DNA of 48,348 nucleotides from Pedosphaera sp. (GTDB taxonomy: Bacteria; Verrucomicrobiota; Verrucomicrobiia; Limisphaerales; AAA164-E04), in contig NZFL01000032.1 of NCBI GenBank assembly GCA_002690655.1, forward strand, positions 33,492-81,839, given 5' to 3'. The notes beneath the pieces are model-generated. The model searched no databases and was not told the origin of the DNA. It was given only the letters and a program-made list of their open reading frames with translations. The first letter of the stretch is position 1. The number at the start of each line of letters is the position of its first letter. Positions 33,406 through 43,486 of the stretch are shown piece after piece. A program made the translations under genes and the position numbers.

Positions 33406-35523
33406 ATGACGCAGAAAACATCAAAGAAATCCTTGAGCCGTAGCCAGCTTTTTACCTTCAGGTTGTTGGCGCTTACAGTGGTGCCTCTGGTTTTGCTGGT
33501 AGGTATCGAATTGTGCCTGCGCCTTTTTGGTTTTGGTTATTCGACCGATTTTTTCGTTCAGACTGAATTAGATGGCAAACCATACTGGCGTGAAAACCCA
33601 AAGGCTCTTTGGCGCTTCATGCCACCCTCCATGGCGAGACAGCCAAGGCCGCAGATGATTCCAGTGGAAAAAGCCGATGGTGTAACTCGTATTTTTGTTC
33701 TTGGCGAGTCTGCTGCTCTTGGAGATCCGGAGCCTTCTTACAGCATGGGGCGCATTTTGAAAATACTCCTGCAGTATCATTTTCCAGATCAACAGTTTGA
33801 GGTCATCAATACGGCGATCACTGCCATTAATTCACATGTCATTTTACCAATGGCCCGGGAGTTAACCGAAATGAAGGGAGATTATTGGCTGGTCTACATG
33901 GGAAACAATGAAGTGCTGGGCCCTTTTGGTCCAGGTACGGTGCTGGGTGATCAGATGCCCCCACAATGGCTGCTGAACCTTTCATTGAAAGCCAAAACGA
34001 CTCGATTTGGGCAATTATTATCCGGGCTGGAGAGTGGTTCTGGGACTAGTTCCGGCAAAGAATGGACGGGGCTGCGCATGTTCATGGAACAAACACTAAA
34101 GGATTCCGATCCGCGAATGGAGTCCGTGCAGCGTGTTTTTCAGCGCAATCTCAACGCCTTGCTCGAAGAAGCGAAACAGTCAGGAGTGCGTGTTGCTTTG
34201 TCAACGGTCCCAGTCAATCAGGCGGATCATGCTCCCTTTGCATCCTCAGATCCTGATGGTTTGACCTCAGAGGAGGCTCAGCTCTGGGAAAAGTCCATGA
34301 TGCAAGCAAAGCAGCTTCTGGATTCGAATCTTTTCGTGGAAGCTTTGAACGCGCTTCAACAAATCGAAAAGCTTGGTGAATCTCATGCCGAACTGCAGTG
34401 GTTGATCGGTCATTGCTTATCCAGTCTGGAGCAAAAGGAAGCATCCTTGCCATATTTTAAAAAAGCGCTTGAGTTGGATACGCTGCGTTTCAGGGCCGAT
34501 CAACGAATTAATCATGCTATTCACGAATCTGCGGACTTGTATCAGGGAGACTGGATTCATCTTGTGGATGCGGAGGCTGCCCTTGCTTCAAAGGCAAAAA
34601 AGGGTCTGCCAGGCGATGATTTTTTCTGGGATCATGTCCATATGAAGTTCCAGGGTAATTATCTGGTCGCCTTGCTGACCGCCGACTGGATTGCCAAGGA
34701 TTTGCGGGCTCGATTCAATCTAGAGGTCAAGGAATCTTCACAATGGCTCTCAGTAAGGGACGTTGCCAAATTCCTTGGATTGTCGCTATGGAGTGATTAC
34801 CAAATGACCACTCAGATGCTGCAACGCATGAACCAGGCACCTTTCACTCAAATGGTGAATCACGCCCAGCGAATGGAGCGACTGAAGGTGCAGCTGGATC
34901 AACAATCCAGGGGTGCGCAAGCGGAATCTTTTGAACCCCAGGCAGCCGTTTATCTGGGTTTGGTCCGCATGAAACGTGATGATTGGGTTTATCAGGATCA
35001 ATTTGCAAAGTTTCTTGAATCCTTTGGGCACAAAAAGAAAGCGATTACAACATGGCGTGAGGTTTTGAAAATTATGCCTCATTACCTCATCGGAAGATAT
35101 CAGCTGGCCATGCTTCTGGGGGAAGATGCTTCCACCGCCCAAGAGGCTGAGATCCTTGCACGCGCTTTGATTCAGGAACGACCAGAAGCACCTGAATTCA
35201 TTCGGGCATTGGGGCGATCACTCTACGCTCAATCCAGAGATCCTGAAGCGGTAGCTGCGTTTCAAAAAGCCTATGAGCTTCGTGAAGATGATCTTGAGTC
35301 GGTCATGATGCTGGGTGCCGCCTTGGACAAAGCTGGGCAAGTTCAAGAGGCCATAGCGATTTTTGAGAAAGCACTTGCCTTGAATTCAGAATTAAAGGCG
35401 GCCCATCAGTCCATTGCGGCTATTTATCGAAGATTGGGGAACGAACCCAAGGCACTTGAGCATGAGAAGCAGGTAAGCACAGCGGAACTCGAGGGAGATG
35501 AAGAGATCGTTGAATTGTTTTAG
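33406..35523 (+). CDS. Membrane-anchored SGNH hydrolase-like protein with inserted and C-terminal TPR repeats
   Basis: The start at 33406 (MTQKTSKKSLSRSQLFTFRL) opens a 705-residue protein with one membrane anchor (LLALTVVPLVLLVGIEL). An SGNH/GDSL fold follows: FVLGESAALGDP with the nucleophile Ser (about residue 101), an Asn-containing YMGNNEVLGPFG (about 165) and the catalytic WDHVHMKFQGNY (about 408). Between the Asn block and the DxxH block lies an inserted TPR-like pair (about 275-385: ALNALQQIEKLGE, SLPYFKKALELD). A second set of TPRs fills the C-terminus (about 580-700). SGNH relatives are esterases or acyl/acetyl transferases at the cell surface; the TPRs imply a protein complex. It is not tightly linked to ileS. 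Confidence 0.8.
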   Translation: MTQKTSKKSLSRSQLFTFRLLALTVVPLVLLVGIELCLRLFGFGYSTDFFVQTELDGKPYWRENPKALWRFMPPSMARQPRPQMIPVEKADGVTRIFVLGESAALGDPEPSYSMGRILKILLQYHFPDQQFEVINTAITAINSHVILPMARELTEMKGDYWLVYMGNNEVLGPFGPGTVLGDQMPPQWLLNLSLKAKTTRFGQLLSGLESGSGTSSGKEWTGLRMFMEQTLKDSDPRMESVQRVFQRNLNALLEEAKQSGVRVALSTVPVNQADHAPFASSDPDGLTSEEAQLWEKSMMQAKQLLDSNLFVEALNALQQIEKLGESHAELQWLIGHCLSSLEQKEASLPYFKKALELDTLRFRADQRINHAIHESADLYQGDWIHLVDAEAALASKAKKGLPGDDFFWDHVHMKFQGNYLVALLTADWIAKDLRARFNLEVKESSQWLSVRDVAKFLGLSLWSDYQMTTQMLQRMNQAPFTQMVNHAQRMERLKVQLDQQSRGAQAESFEPQAAVYLGLVRMKRDDWVYQDQFAKFLESFGHKKKAITTWREVLKIMPHYLIGRYQLAMLLGEDASTAQEAEILARALIQERPEAPEFIRALGRSLYAQSRDPEAVAAFQKAYELREDDLESVMMLGAALDKAGQVQEAIAIFEKALALNSELKAAHQSIAAIYRRLGNEPKALEHEKQVSTAELEGDEEIVELF

Positions 35524-35673
35524 CATCTGCAGAAAAACCTCATTTCAGACACATTCCTTTGAGAGAGCGGCCTATTTTCCCTCCGTGTTGCACGCTCCAG
35601 CAATCAAGGTGTGCAGTTCGTTGACACCTACTGGGAGGATTGTTACCTTGGTCGCTTTGGAAAATTCCAGATA

Positions 35674-38508
35674 ATGAACTATAAAGACACACTGAATCTT
35701 CCGCAAACCGGCTTTCCGATGAAGGCCGATCTGGTAAAACGCGAACCTCAACGCCTGCAGGCCTGGGAGCAGGCAGGCTTGTATGATCGCATTATTGAAT
35801 CGCGTCGTGATAGAGAGGTGTTTCTGCTCCACGACGGCCCCCCCTTTGCCAATGGGGATGTCCACATCGGCACGGCTGGCAATAAGATCCTCAAGGACTT
35901 TATCCTGAAATTTCAAACCTTGAAAGGAACCCATGCGCCTTACGTACCTGGTTGGGATTGCCATGGATTACCGATTGAATTTAAAGTTGTTCAGGAACTG
36001 AGGAAAAAGGGTGCGGACATGAGTGATGTCGCTGGGATCCGTACCGCCTGTGATGCCTACGCACGTAAATACATAGATCTTCAACGAGAACAGTTCAAGC
36101 GACTCGGTGTCCTGGGGTGCTGGGACAAACCTTACCTTACCCTCAATAAAGAATATGAAGCCGCTGAGTTGAGGATGTTTGCAGACTTGATTGATCAGGG
36201 CTATGTGTATCGAGGCAAGAAGCCTGTCTACTGGAGTATTCCCTGCCACACCGCTCTGGCGGAGGCCGAGGTCGAGTATCAAGATCATGTCAGCCCGAGT
36301 GTGTTTGTTAAATTCAAGGTCATGGGAGAGCCCAACACCTTTGTGTTGATCTGGACGACGACACCATGGACGCTGCCTGCGAATCTGGCTGTTGCCTTTA
36401 ATTCAAAACTCCAATACTCAGAAATCCAGGTTGAAGACGAGTCTTACATTCTTTCCAATGGTCTTCTGGATGCACTGGTTGAAAAGATGGGGTGGGACAA
36501 TTTTCAAATTACCAGAAGCCTTGATTCAGACCAGCTCGAGCAGATTGAATATGAACACCCGTTCTGTGATCGTAGCGGTAAGCTTCACGATGCTGATTTT
36601 GTGGATGATAGCACGGGCACCGGATTTGTTCATATCGCCCCCGGCCACGGGCTTGAGGATTATGGCTTGGGAATGCGAGTTGGTTTGCCAATCTACTCCC
36701 CGGTTGATGACCGTGGTTGTTTGACTCACACCTCAGACTTGCCTGCTGAGGCTCAGATGCCTGAAGAAATGATAGGCAAATCTATATTGGAAAAGAAGCA
36801 TCAAAGCGAAGCAAACGAAGCGGTTATTGAAAGACTCAAGGCATCAGGGCACCTGCTATTTAATCAAAAATACACTCACAGTTACCCCCATTGCTGGCGT
36901 AGTAAGACCCCTGTTATTTTCAGAGCAATGGATCAATGGTTCATCAATGTGGATCACAATGATTTTCGGGAGAAGGCACTTAACGAGATCGCTCATGTGA
37001 AATGGGTTCCCGAGTGGGGTCGGAATCGTATTGAAGGGGCTGTTAAATCACGCCCTGATTGGTGCATCTCAAGACAACGCACCTGGGGAGTTCCGATTCC
37101 AGCCTTTCATGATGCAGATGGAAATCCCTTACTTGATGGCAGAATCGTGCGCAAAGCATCTGATCTGATTGAAAAGCATGGATCCAACATCTGGTTTTCT
37201 GAATCTACGGAATCTCTCTGGAGACAATGCCGGCCGGAAGATTGGGATGGGGCCGAGGCTACTGCAAAATCATCGGACACACTCGACGTCTGGATCGATT
37301 CCGGAAGTTCTTCACGCAGTGTTATCATGCAGCGTGAGGAGCTGCGCAGGAATGCTGGACCACAGGGTGATCCCATCGCACCAGTCTGGCAGGCGGACCT
37401 CTACCTGGAAGGCAGTGATCAGCATCGCGGTTGGTTTCAGTCCTCACTGTTGTTGTCCCTTTCAGCGAATGGCTCTGCGCCCTATAAAACCGTCTTGACA
37501 CACGGGTTCATGGTCGATGCCGACAAGGAAAAAATTTCCAAGAGTAAGCAGGGGCAAGGTGCTTATACCAAGCCCCAGACTTCGGAAGCTTATATCGGGA
37601 CCTATGGTGCCGATATCGTACGTCTGTGGGTTGCTTCTCAGGATTTTCGGAATGATATTGTCGTGAGTGAGGAACGTGTCAAAAAAGTTGCTGAAACGTA
37701 CCGACTGCTGCGCAATTCGCTGAGGTTTCAATTATCCAACTTGTATGATTTTGAACCTGAAAAAAACGCTGTGCCTCATGATCAATTGACACCGTTGGAT
37801 CGCTGGATGCTGGACGCTTGGTCTCGACTGGAGCAGGAGGTTTATGATGCATTCGGCCGTTTTGAGTTTCATATCGTGTATCAGAAAGTGAGCCAGTTCA
37901 CAGCGGTTGAGATTTCTTCTGTTTACCATGATCTTGTCAAAGATCGCCTCTATTCAAACGCTGCCGAATCGCATGCACGCCGCTCCACCCAAACGGTCCT
38001 GCATCATATGGTGCGTCAACTTTGCCAAACACTTTCGCCCATGCTTGTGTTTACAAGTGATGAGGCGTGGGAGTTCATTCCAGGAGTCAAAGATGGAGAT
38101 TCGGTGCACCTGCAGGAATGGGAACCTTCAAACTTCAGGTTAAGCGAGCAGGAACATGCTGATTGGGTGCGATGGATGGCATTGCGCGATCAAGTGTTGG
38201 CCAAGCTTGAGGATGCTCGACGGGAGAAGGTTATTGGTAAGTCACTGGAAGCAAAAGTCACCATCCAACTTCCATTTGATGAAGTGAATAGGCTGAAAAA
38301 CAACCATACTGTGATCAGGGAGATATTGAATATTTCTCAACTTGAGTGGATTGAAGGCGAGTCATTGGAAATCCACGTAACCAAAGCTGAGGGAAGCAAG
38401 TGCAAGCGATGCTGGCATTGGGAACTGGACGTTGGTAATCATGAAGAACACCCTGAAATATGCAAACGCTGCGTGGACGCAGTTGAATCTCAGAAGGTCA
38501 CTGACTAG
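35674..38508 (+). CDS. ileS: Isoleucyl-tRNA synthetase
   Basis: I begin at the ATG at 35674 (MNYKDTLNLPQTGFPMKADL), giving 944 residues; the frame is open from a GTG at 35611 without family similarity. The class I signatures are PFANGDVHIGTAGNKILKD (HIGH-type, about 64) and EKISKSKQGQG (KMSKS-type, about 620). CP1 editing shows WTTTPWTLPANLAVAF. A C-terminal zinc finger has C-x2-C (CKRCW) and C-x2-C (CKRC). The enzyme charges tRNA-Ile and edits valine in the cytoplasm. I found no T-box-like leader upstream. An SDR gene follows 17 bases later, so the two may be co-transcribed. Confidence 0.97.
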   Translation: MNYKDTLNLPQTGFPMKADLVKREPQRLQAWEQAGLYDRIIESRRDREVFLLHDGPPFANGDVHIGTAGNKILKDFILKFQTLKGTHAPYVPGWDCHGLPIEFKVVQELRKKGADMSDVAGIRTACDAYARKYIDLQREQFKRLGVLGCWDKPYLTLNKEYEAAELRMFADLIDQGYVYRGKKPVYWSIPCHTALAEAEVEYQDHVSPSVFVKFKVMGEPNTFVLIWTTTPWTLPANLAVAFNSKLQYSEIQVEDESYILSNGLLDALVEKMGWDNFQITRSLDSDQLEQIEYEHPFCDRSGKLHDADFVDDSTGTGFVHIAPGHGLEDYGLGMRVGLPIYSPVDDRGCLTHTSDLPAEAQMPEEMIGKSILEKKHQSEANEAVIERLKASGHLLFNQKYTHSYPHCWRSKTPVIFRAMDQWFINVDHNDFREKALNEIAHVKWVPEWGRNRIEGAVKSRPDWCISRQRTWGVPIPAFHDADGNPLLDGRIVRKASDLIEKHGSNIWFSESTESLWRQCRPEDWDGAEATAKSSDTLDVWIDSGSSSRSVIMQREELRRNAGPQGDPIAPVWQADLYLEGSDQHRGWFQSSLLLSLSANGSAPYKTVLTHGFMVDADKEKISKSKQGQGAYTKPQTSEAYIGTYGADIVRLWVASQDFRNDIVVSEERVKKVAETYRLLRNSLRFQLSNLYDFEPEKNAVPHDQLTPLDRWMLDAWSRLEQEVYDAFGRFEFHIVYQKVSQFTAVEISSVYHDLVKDRLYSNAAESHARRSTQTVLHHMVRQLCQTLSPMLVFTSDEAWEFIPGVKDGDSVHLQEWEPSNFRLSEQEHADWVRWMALRDQVLAKLEDARREKVIGKSLEAKVTIQLPFDEVNRLKNNHTVIREILNISQLEWIEGESLEIHVTKAEGSKCKRCWHWELDVGNHEEHPEICKRCVDAVESQKVTD

Positions 38509-38525
38509 CTTCAGTATTCAAGCGC

Positions 38526-39278
38526 ATGAATCAAATCGATCTTAAAGACAGAGTAGCTGTGGTAACGGGCGGGGCTCGTGGAATCGGTCAATCCATTATT
38601 AAACGGTTTCTTGCATCAGGTGCAAAATGTGCCTTATGGGATCGTGATGTCGACCTAGCCAAATCATGGGTGTCGAAACTGGAGGATCCTTCCAGAGTTG
38701 AAATCATGGCGGTTGAGTTGACAGAACCAGAGTCCGTGGCTTCAGCAGCGAAAGATACGAAAGAGCATTTTGGTAAAATAGATATTGCCGTGAACAATGC
38801 AGGTATCGCAGGGGTTAGTAAAAAGCTATGGGAATGCGAATGGAATGAATGGCGTGAGGTTATCGAATTAGACCTGATGGCGGTCTTTCATGTATGTCAT
38901 GCAATTGTCCCGGTGATGCTGGGTTCTGGATACGGTCGCATAGTGAATATCTCCTCCATTGCAGGCAAAGATGGTAATCCAAACGCTTCTCATTACAGCG
39001 CTGCGAAATCCGGGGTGATTGGACTCACGAAATCGCTTGGTAAAGAGCTTGCCGAAAGCGGTGTCCACGTAAACTGCGTGGCCCCTGCCGTTATTGAAAC
39101 CGATATTTTGAAGCAAGTGAGTCAGGAACATATTGACTACATGGTCTCAAAAATTCCAATGAAACGCGTCGGTCAGCCGGATGAGGTAGCTGCATTAGTC
39201 GCATGGTTGGCTTCGGAAGACTGTTCCTTTTCCACCGGAGCAGTTTATGATATATCAGGTGGTCGAGCGACTTATTAA
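38526..39278 (+). CDS. Short-chain dehydrogenase/reductase (FabG-like)
   Basis: The 250-residue protein is a classical SDR: cofactor loop TGGARGIG (14-21), NNAG (90-93), catalytic S143/S144 in VNISSIAG, Y157 and K161 in YSAAKSG, and the end AVYDISGGRATY. An Arg/Lys-poor β2 end leaves NAD versus NADP open. It resembles 3-oxoacyl-ACP reductases but many SDRs with other substrates look the same, so I give no symbol. It starts 17 bases after ileS, and the ABC exporter starts 15 bases after its stop, making an ileS-SDR-exporter run. Confidence 0.9.
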   Translation: MNQIDLKDRVAVVTGGARGIGQSIIKRFLASGAKCALWDRDVDLAKSWVSKLEDPSRVEIMAVELTEPESVASAAKDTKEHFGKIDIAVNNAGIAGVSKKLWECEWNEWREVIELDLMAVFHVCHAIVPVMLGSGYGRIVNISSIAGKDGNPNASHYSAAKSGVIGLTKSLGKELAESGVHVNCVAPAVIETDILKQVSQEHIDYMVSKIPMKRVGQPDEVAALVAWLASEDCSFSTGAVYDISGGRATY

Positions 39279-39293
39279 TCATTCAGGAGAGTG

Positions 39294-41120
39294 GTGACTA
39301 AAAACAAAGGCGGGTCCGGCAAAGGGCGTTCAAGAGACTATGGGGCAAAGAAGCGAAGCACCTTCGAAATAGTCCGTCGTGTTTCCGTCTTTTTGATGCC
39401 CTACAAATGGATGGCTCTGGGCACCATTGGATGCGCGGTTGTTTCCCTTGGTTTCGCTTTTGTTTATCCTCAATTAACTTCATATATTATCGATGAAGTA
39501 ATCACCAATCAGAGGATGGAAGAGCTTCCGTGGGTGGTTGGGGGATTGATTGGCGCATTTTTCTTCAGAGAACTTTTCAACAGTTTCCGCATCATCATCA
39601 ATAATCACTTCGAACAAAATGTGATTTTTGACATGCGCCAGCAAGTTTACAACCGTCTTCAGAACCTTCCTGTCAATTACTTTGACCAACGGGCATCGGG
39701 GGACCTGATGACACGTGTCATCGAAGATGTAAATAACGTAGAACGTGTCCTTATTGATGGTACTGAACAGGGGACAGTCGCTATTTTAAGTGTATTTGGA
39801 GTTCTGGTATTTCTGTTTACCATGAATCCAGTCTTGGCTTGGGTTGCATTGATTCCCATGCCTATTCTGATTGGTGGTGCGTTGGCTTACACGTTGACCG
39901 CCCACAAAAGATATAGACGTCAACGCGTTGCCTCCAGTGCCATGAACGCTTTGTTGATGGATAACCTCCAAGGCATTCGGCAGATCAAGGCTTTTTGCCG
40001 TCAACGGCATGAGGATCAGAGGTTTTCTGATCGATCAAACGAGTTGCGAGAAGGTTCTTTGGGAATCATGAAGGCCTGGGCCATTTATTCTCCAACGATG
40101 GCGTTTGCGACTTCGCTTGGCACGGGGCTTGTGCTTTGGGTCGGAGGCCGGATGGTGATTCAAGGGGGGATGTCCATCGGGGATCTTGTTGGGTTCGTGC
40201 TGTTTTTAGGTCTTTTCTACGAACCTATCGGGCGTCTTCATGGTTTGAACCAAATGATGCAGGGAGCCCGTGCCGCTGGCGAACGTGTGTTTGATATTCT
40301 GGACGCCGAACCTGAGAGACCCGCTCGAGATCAACCTTTGGAAACTCCGGTCACTGGGGAAGTTGTTTATGAAGGGGTGACTTTTCAATATGACAATGAT
40401 CGAACTGTTCTCAATGATATTTGCTTGCACGCACAACCGGGGCAAATGATTGCTCTGGTTGGGCCGACCGGCGCAGGAAAGTCATCTGTTGTCAACTTGC
40501 TGCCTGCTTTTTATGAGCATAATAGCGGCAGGATTCTTATTGATGGGCAGGATATTACCCATCTCGATCTGGAATCCCTGAGAACTCAGATCAGCGTTGT
40601 ATCTCAAGAACCCTTTTTATTCAATGGCACCGTTCGTGAAAATATCCTCTATGGGAAATTGAAAGCGCCAGATGAGGAATTAACGCAAGCTGCTAAAGCT
40701 GCCAATTGCCACGATTTCATTCAAGCGCTGCCCGATGGGTATGATTCCCATGTAGGAGAGCGCGGTGTGAAGCTCAGTGTGGGGGAAAAACAGAGGATCA
40801 GCATTGCGCGTGCGTTGCTTAAGGACGCTCCCATACTTATTCTTGATGAGGCGACTGCCAGCGTGGACACCGCTACGGAGCGATTAATTCAGGAAGCTCT
40901 GGAGCGACTCATGCATGGAAGGACCAGTTTTGTGATTGCACATCGATTGAGTACGATTCGCAATGCGGATCAAATCCTTGTCATGCGGGATGGCTGTATC
41001 ATCGAAAAAGGCACGCACGAAGAATTGATTCGGGTAGAGGGCATTTATGCCCAGTTGACGCGCATTCAGAATACGACTTTTATTGAAGAGGGTTTCGAAA
41101 AGATCCCAGAGGATTGCTGA
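39294..41120 (+). CDS. ABC exporter, MsbA-like (fused membrane and ATPase domains)
   Basis: The 608-residue half-transporter has about six membrane segments (e.g. MALGTIGCAVVSLGFAFVYP, then ILSVFGVLVFLFTM and FALSLG-type helices) followed by an ATPase domain: Walker A GPTGAGKSS (about 390), the Q-loop SVVSQEPFLFNGT, the signature LSVGEKQRISIARALL (note LSVGE rather than LSGGQ), Walker B ILILDEATAS and the H-loop VIAHRLS. It likely works as a homodimer at the inner membrane, exporting lipid A core or another lipid or drug. I prefer the GTG at 39294 because AGGAG at 39285-39289 is then about 4 bases away; the GTG at 39291 is closer than usual. A bidirectional terminator follows. Confidence 0.92.
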   Translation: MTKNKGGSGKGRSRDYGAKKRSTFEIVRRVSVFLMPYKWMALGTIGCAVVSLGFAFVYPQLTSYIIDEVITNQRMEELPWVVGGLIGAFFFRELFNSFRIIINNHFEQNVIFDMRQQVYNRLQNLPVNYFDQRASGDLMTRVIEDVNNVERVLIDGTEQGTVAILSVFGVLVFLFTMNPVLAWVALIPMPILIGGALAYTLTAHKRYRRQRVASSAMNALLMDNLQGIRQIKAFCRQRHEDQRFSDRSNELREGSLGIMKAWAIYSPTMAFATSLGTGLVLWVGGRMVIQGGMSIGDLVGFVLFLGLFYEPIGRLHGLNQMMQGARAAGERVFDILDAEPERPARDQPLETPVTGEVVYEGVTFQYDNDRTVLNDICLHAQPGQMIALVGPTGAGKSSVVNLLPAFYEHNSGRILIDGQDITHLDLESLRTQISVVSQEPFLFNGTVRENILYGKLKAPDEELTQAAKAANCHDFIQALPDGYDSHVGERGVKLSVGEKQRISIARALLKDAPILILDEATASVDTATERLIQEALERLMHGRTSFVIAHRLSTIRNADQILVMRDGCIIEKGTHEELIRVEGIYAQLTRIQNTTFIEEGFEKIPEDC

Positions 41121-41123
41121 TGC

Positions 41124-41153
41124 AAAAAGAGTGCCCCGATGGAGCACTCTTTT
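41124..41153. terminator. Bidirectional intrinsic terminator after the ABC exporter
   Basis: AAAAGAGTGC and GCACTCTTTT pair perfectly (10 pairs) around a 9-base loop, giving an A-run before and a T-run after the stem. It separates the exporter gene from the convergent pseudopilin gene and can end transcripts on both strands. Confidence 0.85.
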
Positions 41154-41180
41154 CGATTGATTTACTTCCTTCAGTCAAAT

Positions 41181-42029
41181 TCAATTACCCAGCCATGCGG
41201 GGAACTTCTTCGTGCGCTCAAATCCATGCCTTTGGTATGACCGGTGCCATTTCAGTGTCCACATCTGCTTGATGGAACGAGTACTTCTCACGGAATGATC
41301 GAAGTAAAGGACGTTGCTGCCATTACCATGGCGTCCAATTGAAAAGTGCATGGTTTCCTGACCATAGCCAGCCCATTGACCATTGAATGCTGGAGCCTGA
41401 TCCTTCACGCCGTTTCGATGATCCGGACCTCCTCCGCGCCACATTGCATCAAGGAAAAGTGGGATTTCCGAGACAGAATCGGTCACGTCAAAGGAACCCC
41501 AGTGATCTTTCTTGGATCTTCCTTGAATATCTACCTTGGCGTTGTAAATCCAGTTGTTACCGCCGTAGCTGCTGACGAGGAATTTTGAACCAGCTTCACC
41601 GTCATTGGCGAAATTAGGGAAATTATATGCGGTTTTGGCTCCCCCCCAATCGACCAGCTGGCTTTCAGGACTATCGAGGGGTTTTTTGGTTTCGGTGGTA
41701 GCGCCGCCCGTTCCGCGACGGCTTGTCGCATCAGGGCACAGCAGTAGTGCAGGTTTTTCTCGATAGTGTTCGGCAAGGGCCACAACCCATTCACCGCGGG
41801 CCCAGCCAATGTCTCCATCACTGAACTTGCCTTCATTGTCATCCGCATAGAGCTGCCAGACAATGCCCCATTGCTTTAAATTGGACACACAATGAATGGC
41901 TTTAGCTTTTGACTTTGCCTTGGATAAGGCAGGCAACAACATACCTGCCAATATGGCTATAATCGCGATGACAACCAAGAGTTCAATTAATGTGAACCCT
42001 CCTCTCAATGAGGGATAACTTTTTTTCAT
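41181..42029 (-). CDS. Prepilin-like protein (type II secretion/type IV pilus-like), copy A
   Basis: The 282-residue protein has a short leader [10 protein letters not shown], then the prepilin peptidase site G/FTLIELL and the hydrophobic helix [19 protein letters not shown] soluble domain follows ([30 protein letters not shown]) and near the end is [17 protein letters not shown], an H-X9-D motif like the H-X9-DG domain of many PVC pseudopilins but with DH in place of DG. Such proteins are processed by PilD-type peptidase and assembled at the inner membrane; which system they serve is unknown. It is followed downstream by the shared terminator. Copy B lies immediately upstream on the same strand and is its closest relative. 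Confidence 0.88.
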   Translation of the reverse strand: MKKSYPSLRGGFTLIELLVVIAIIAILAGMLLPALSKAKSKAKAIHCVSNLKQWGIVWQLYADDNEGKFSDGDIGWARGEWVVALAEHYREKPALLLCPDATSRRGTGGATTETKKPLDSPESQLVDWGGAKTAYNFPNFANDGEAGSKFLVSSYGGNNWIYNAKVDIQGRSKKDHWGSFDVTDSVSEIPLFLDAMWRGGGPDHRNGVKDQAPAFNGQWAGYGQETMHFSIGRHGNGSNVLYFDHSVRSTRSIKQMWTLKWHRSYQRHGFERTKKFPAWLGN

Positions 42030-42182
42030 GGTGTTAAATTCTACTTTAAAGGGGTTGTTGGAATCTTAAGGGCAGAAATTCGCTTGAGAAGTAAAAATTG
42101 AGAAATGTGCTGTCTCAGACGGCCTGCGCCATCAATCAGAACGCTTACGACTGCAAGAAGTCATTCTATCTCTGGAGGGAAT

Positions 42183-43034
42183 TCAATTTCCAAGCCAAGC
42201 CGAAAAGCGTTTGGTGCGCTCAAATCCGTGGCGCTGGTAACTTCGATGCCATTTCATGCTCCATATTTGTTTTGGAGATCTTGTAGACCTGACGGAATGA
42301 TCAAAGTAGGCAACATTGATACCTTTCCCATGTCTGGCAATTGCGAAATGCATGGATTCTTTACCCGCACCAGACCATTGTCCGTTGAAACTTGGCGCTT
42401 CGTCTTTACCGGGATTCCGGTGGTCTGGTCCTCCACCTCGCCACATGGAATCAAGAAATAAGGGTATTTCTGAAACAGAATCGGTCACATCAAAGGAACC
42501 CCAATGGTCCTTTTTCGCTCTTCCCTGAATGTCATTTTTTGCATTGTAGATCCAGTTATTGCCGCCATAGCTGCTGATCAGGAATTTGGCGCCTGCCTCT
42601 CCATCTTGATCGAAATTGGGGAAATTATAGGATGTTTTCGCACCGCCATAATTAACCAGCTGGCTCTCAGGAGTGCCAATGGGCTTTTTGTTTTCTTGTG
42701 CTGCCGAACCTGAGCCTCGTCGGTTGATGGCATCAGGACAAAGCAGAAGCGCGGGTTTTTCACGGTAATGCTCAGCCAAGGCAACCACCCATTCTCCCCG
42801 AGCCCAACCTACGTCGCCATCACTGAATTTGCCCTCGTTGTCATCGGCATATAACTGCCAGACGATTCCCCATTGTTTCAGGTTAGACACACAATGGATC
42901 GCTTTTGCTTTCGATTTAGCCTTTGAGAGCGCTGGTAGCAGCATGCCTGCAAGAATGGCAATAATGGCAATCACCACAAGAAGTTCAATGAGTGTAAATC
43001 CGGCCATTTTAAATTTGTGAACATTTTTATGCAT
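42183..43034 (-). CDS. Prepilin-like protein, copy B (tandem paralogue)
   Basis: The ATG at 43034 gives 283 residues, [19 protein letters not shown]; a TTG at 43046 is the only alternative. Apart from the leader the sequence aligns without gaps with copy A, identical for about 60 residues after FTLIELL and roughly four-fifths identical overall, ending in the same AWLGN. It has the same helix and the same H-X9-DH variant ([17 protein letters not shown]). Synonymous codons differ widely between the copies, so the duplication is old and both are under selection. The stop is 153 bases from copy A's start. Divergent from the small gene at 43.2 kb. Confidence 0.88.
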   Translation of the reverse strand: MHKNVHKFKMAGFTLIELLVVIAIIAILAGMLLPALSKAKSKAKAIHCVSNLKQWGIVWQLYADDNEGKFSDGDVGWARGEWVVALAEHYREKPALLLCPDAINRRGSGSAAQENKKPIGTPESQLVNYGGAKTSYNFPNFDQDGEAGAKFLISSYGGNNWIYNAKNDIQGRAKKDHWGSFDVTDSVSEIPLFLDSMWRGGGPDHRNPGKDEAPSFNGQWSGAGKESMHFAIARHGKGINVAYFDHSVRSTRSPKQIWSMKWHRSYQRHGFERTKRFSAWLGN

Positions 43035-43168
43035 GATTCTGGGCAAAATTTTGAATTGAGAGGTACAATACCTATAGTAGCCCCATTTCTTTTTAAAAGG
43101 AAAAAGGGCGATTTTCTGGGGGGCGCAGTCAAAAGGGGAGAACTAAATAATCCAATGAATTCCTGTTG

Positions 43169-43444
43169 ATGGGCAATGAATCTGGTGATAACCTGCACTC
43201 ACCATTAGGTAATCCACCTGTCCAAATGAGACAAAAAACAAAACAAACTCCCAAAAATACTGATCTGGTAAAAAACTTGTCACTCTACAAAGAGTTTCAG
43301 GCCGAGCGGGAGGAGATCCTCAAGCACAAGTGGATTGAGTCTGAAAAAGCTGGATACGACGTAGGGTTTGACCAGGCCCTAGTCGATTGGATTGTCAATC
43401 ATCGTCCCTCGTGGCGGAAATCCCGCCAGATCGTCGAATCATAA
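43169..43444 (+). CDS. Small charged protein of unknown function
   Basis: The 91-residue frame starts at ATG 43169; a later ATG at 43226 would give 72 residues (MRQKTKQTPKNTDL) and may be the real start, since the first 19 residues look unconstrained. The core reads NLSLYKEFQAEREEIL, KHKWIESEKAGYDVGF and DQALVDWIVNHRPSWRK, a helical, basic-aromatic sequence of the sort that is well conserved in short bacterial proteins. I do not recognise a named family. There is no signal peptide or membrane segment. A hairpin-T tract follows and pyrR starts 79 bases downstream, so it may share a transcript with pyrR-pyrB or be separated from it by attenuation. Confidence 0.6.
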   Translation: MGNESGDNLHSPLGNPPVQMRQKTKQTPKNTDLVKNLSLYKEFQAEREEILKHKWIESEKAGYDVGFDQALVDWIVNHRPSWRKSRQIVES

Positions 43445-43486
43445 TTTTCCTTTCTACTTTTTCATTAAGCCAGATATTTCTTTTTT

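Noticed and set aside
35524..35673. Possible T-box leader before ileS
   Set aside because: I found neither a terminator-antiterminator pair nor a T-box-like sequence in the 150-base gap.
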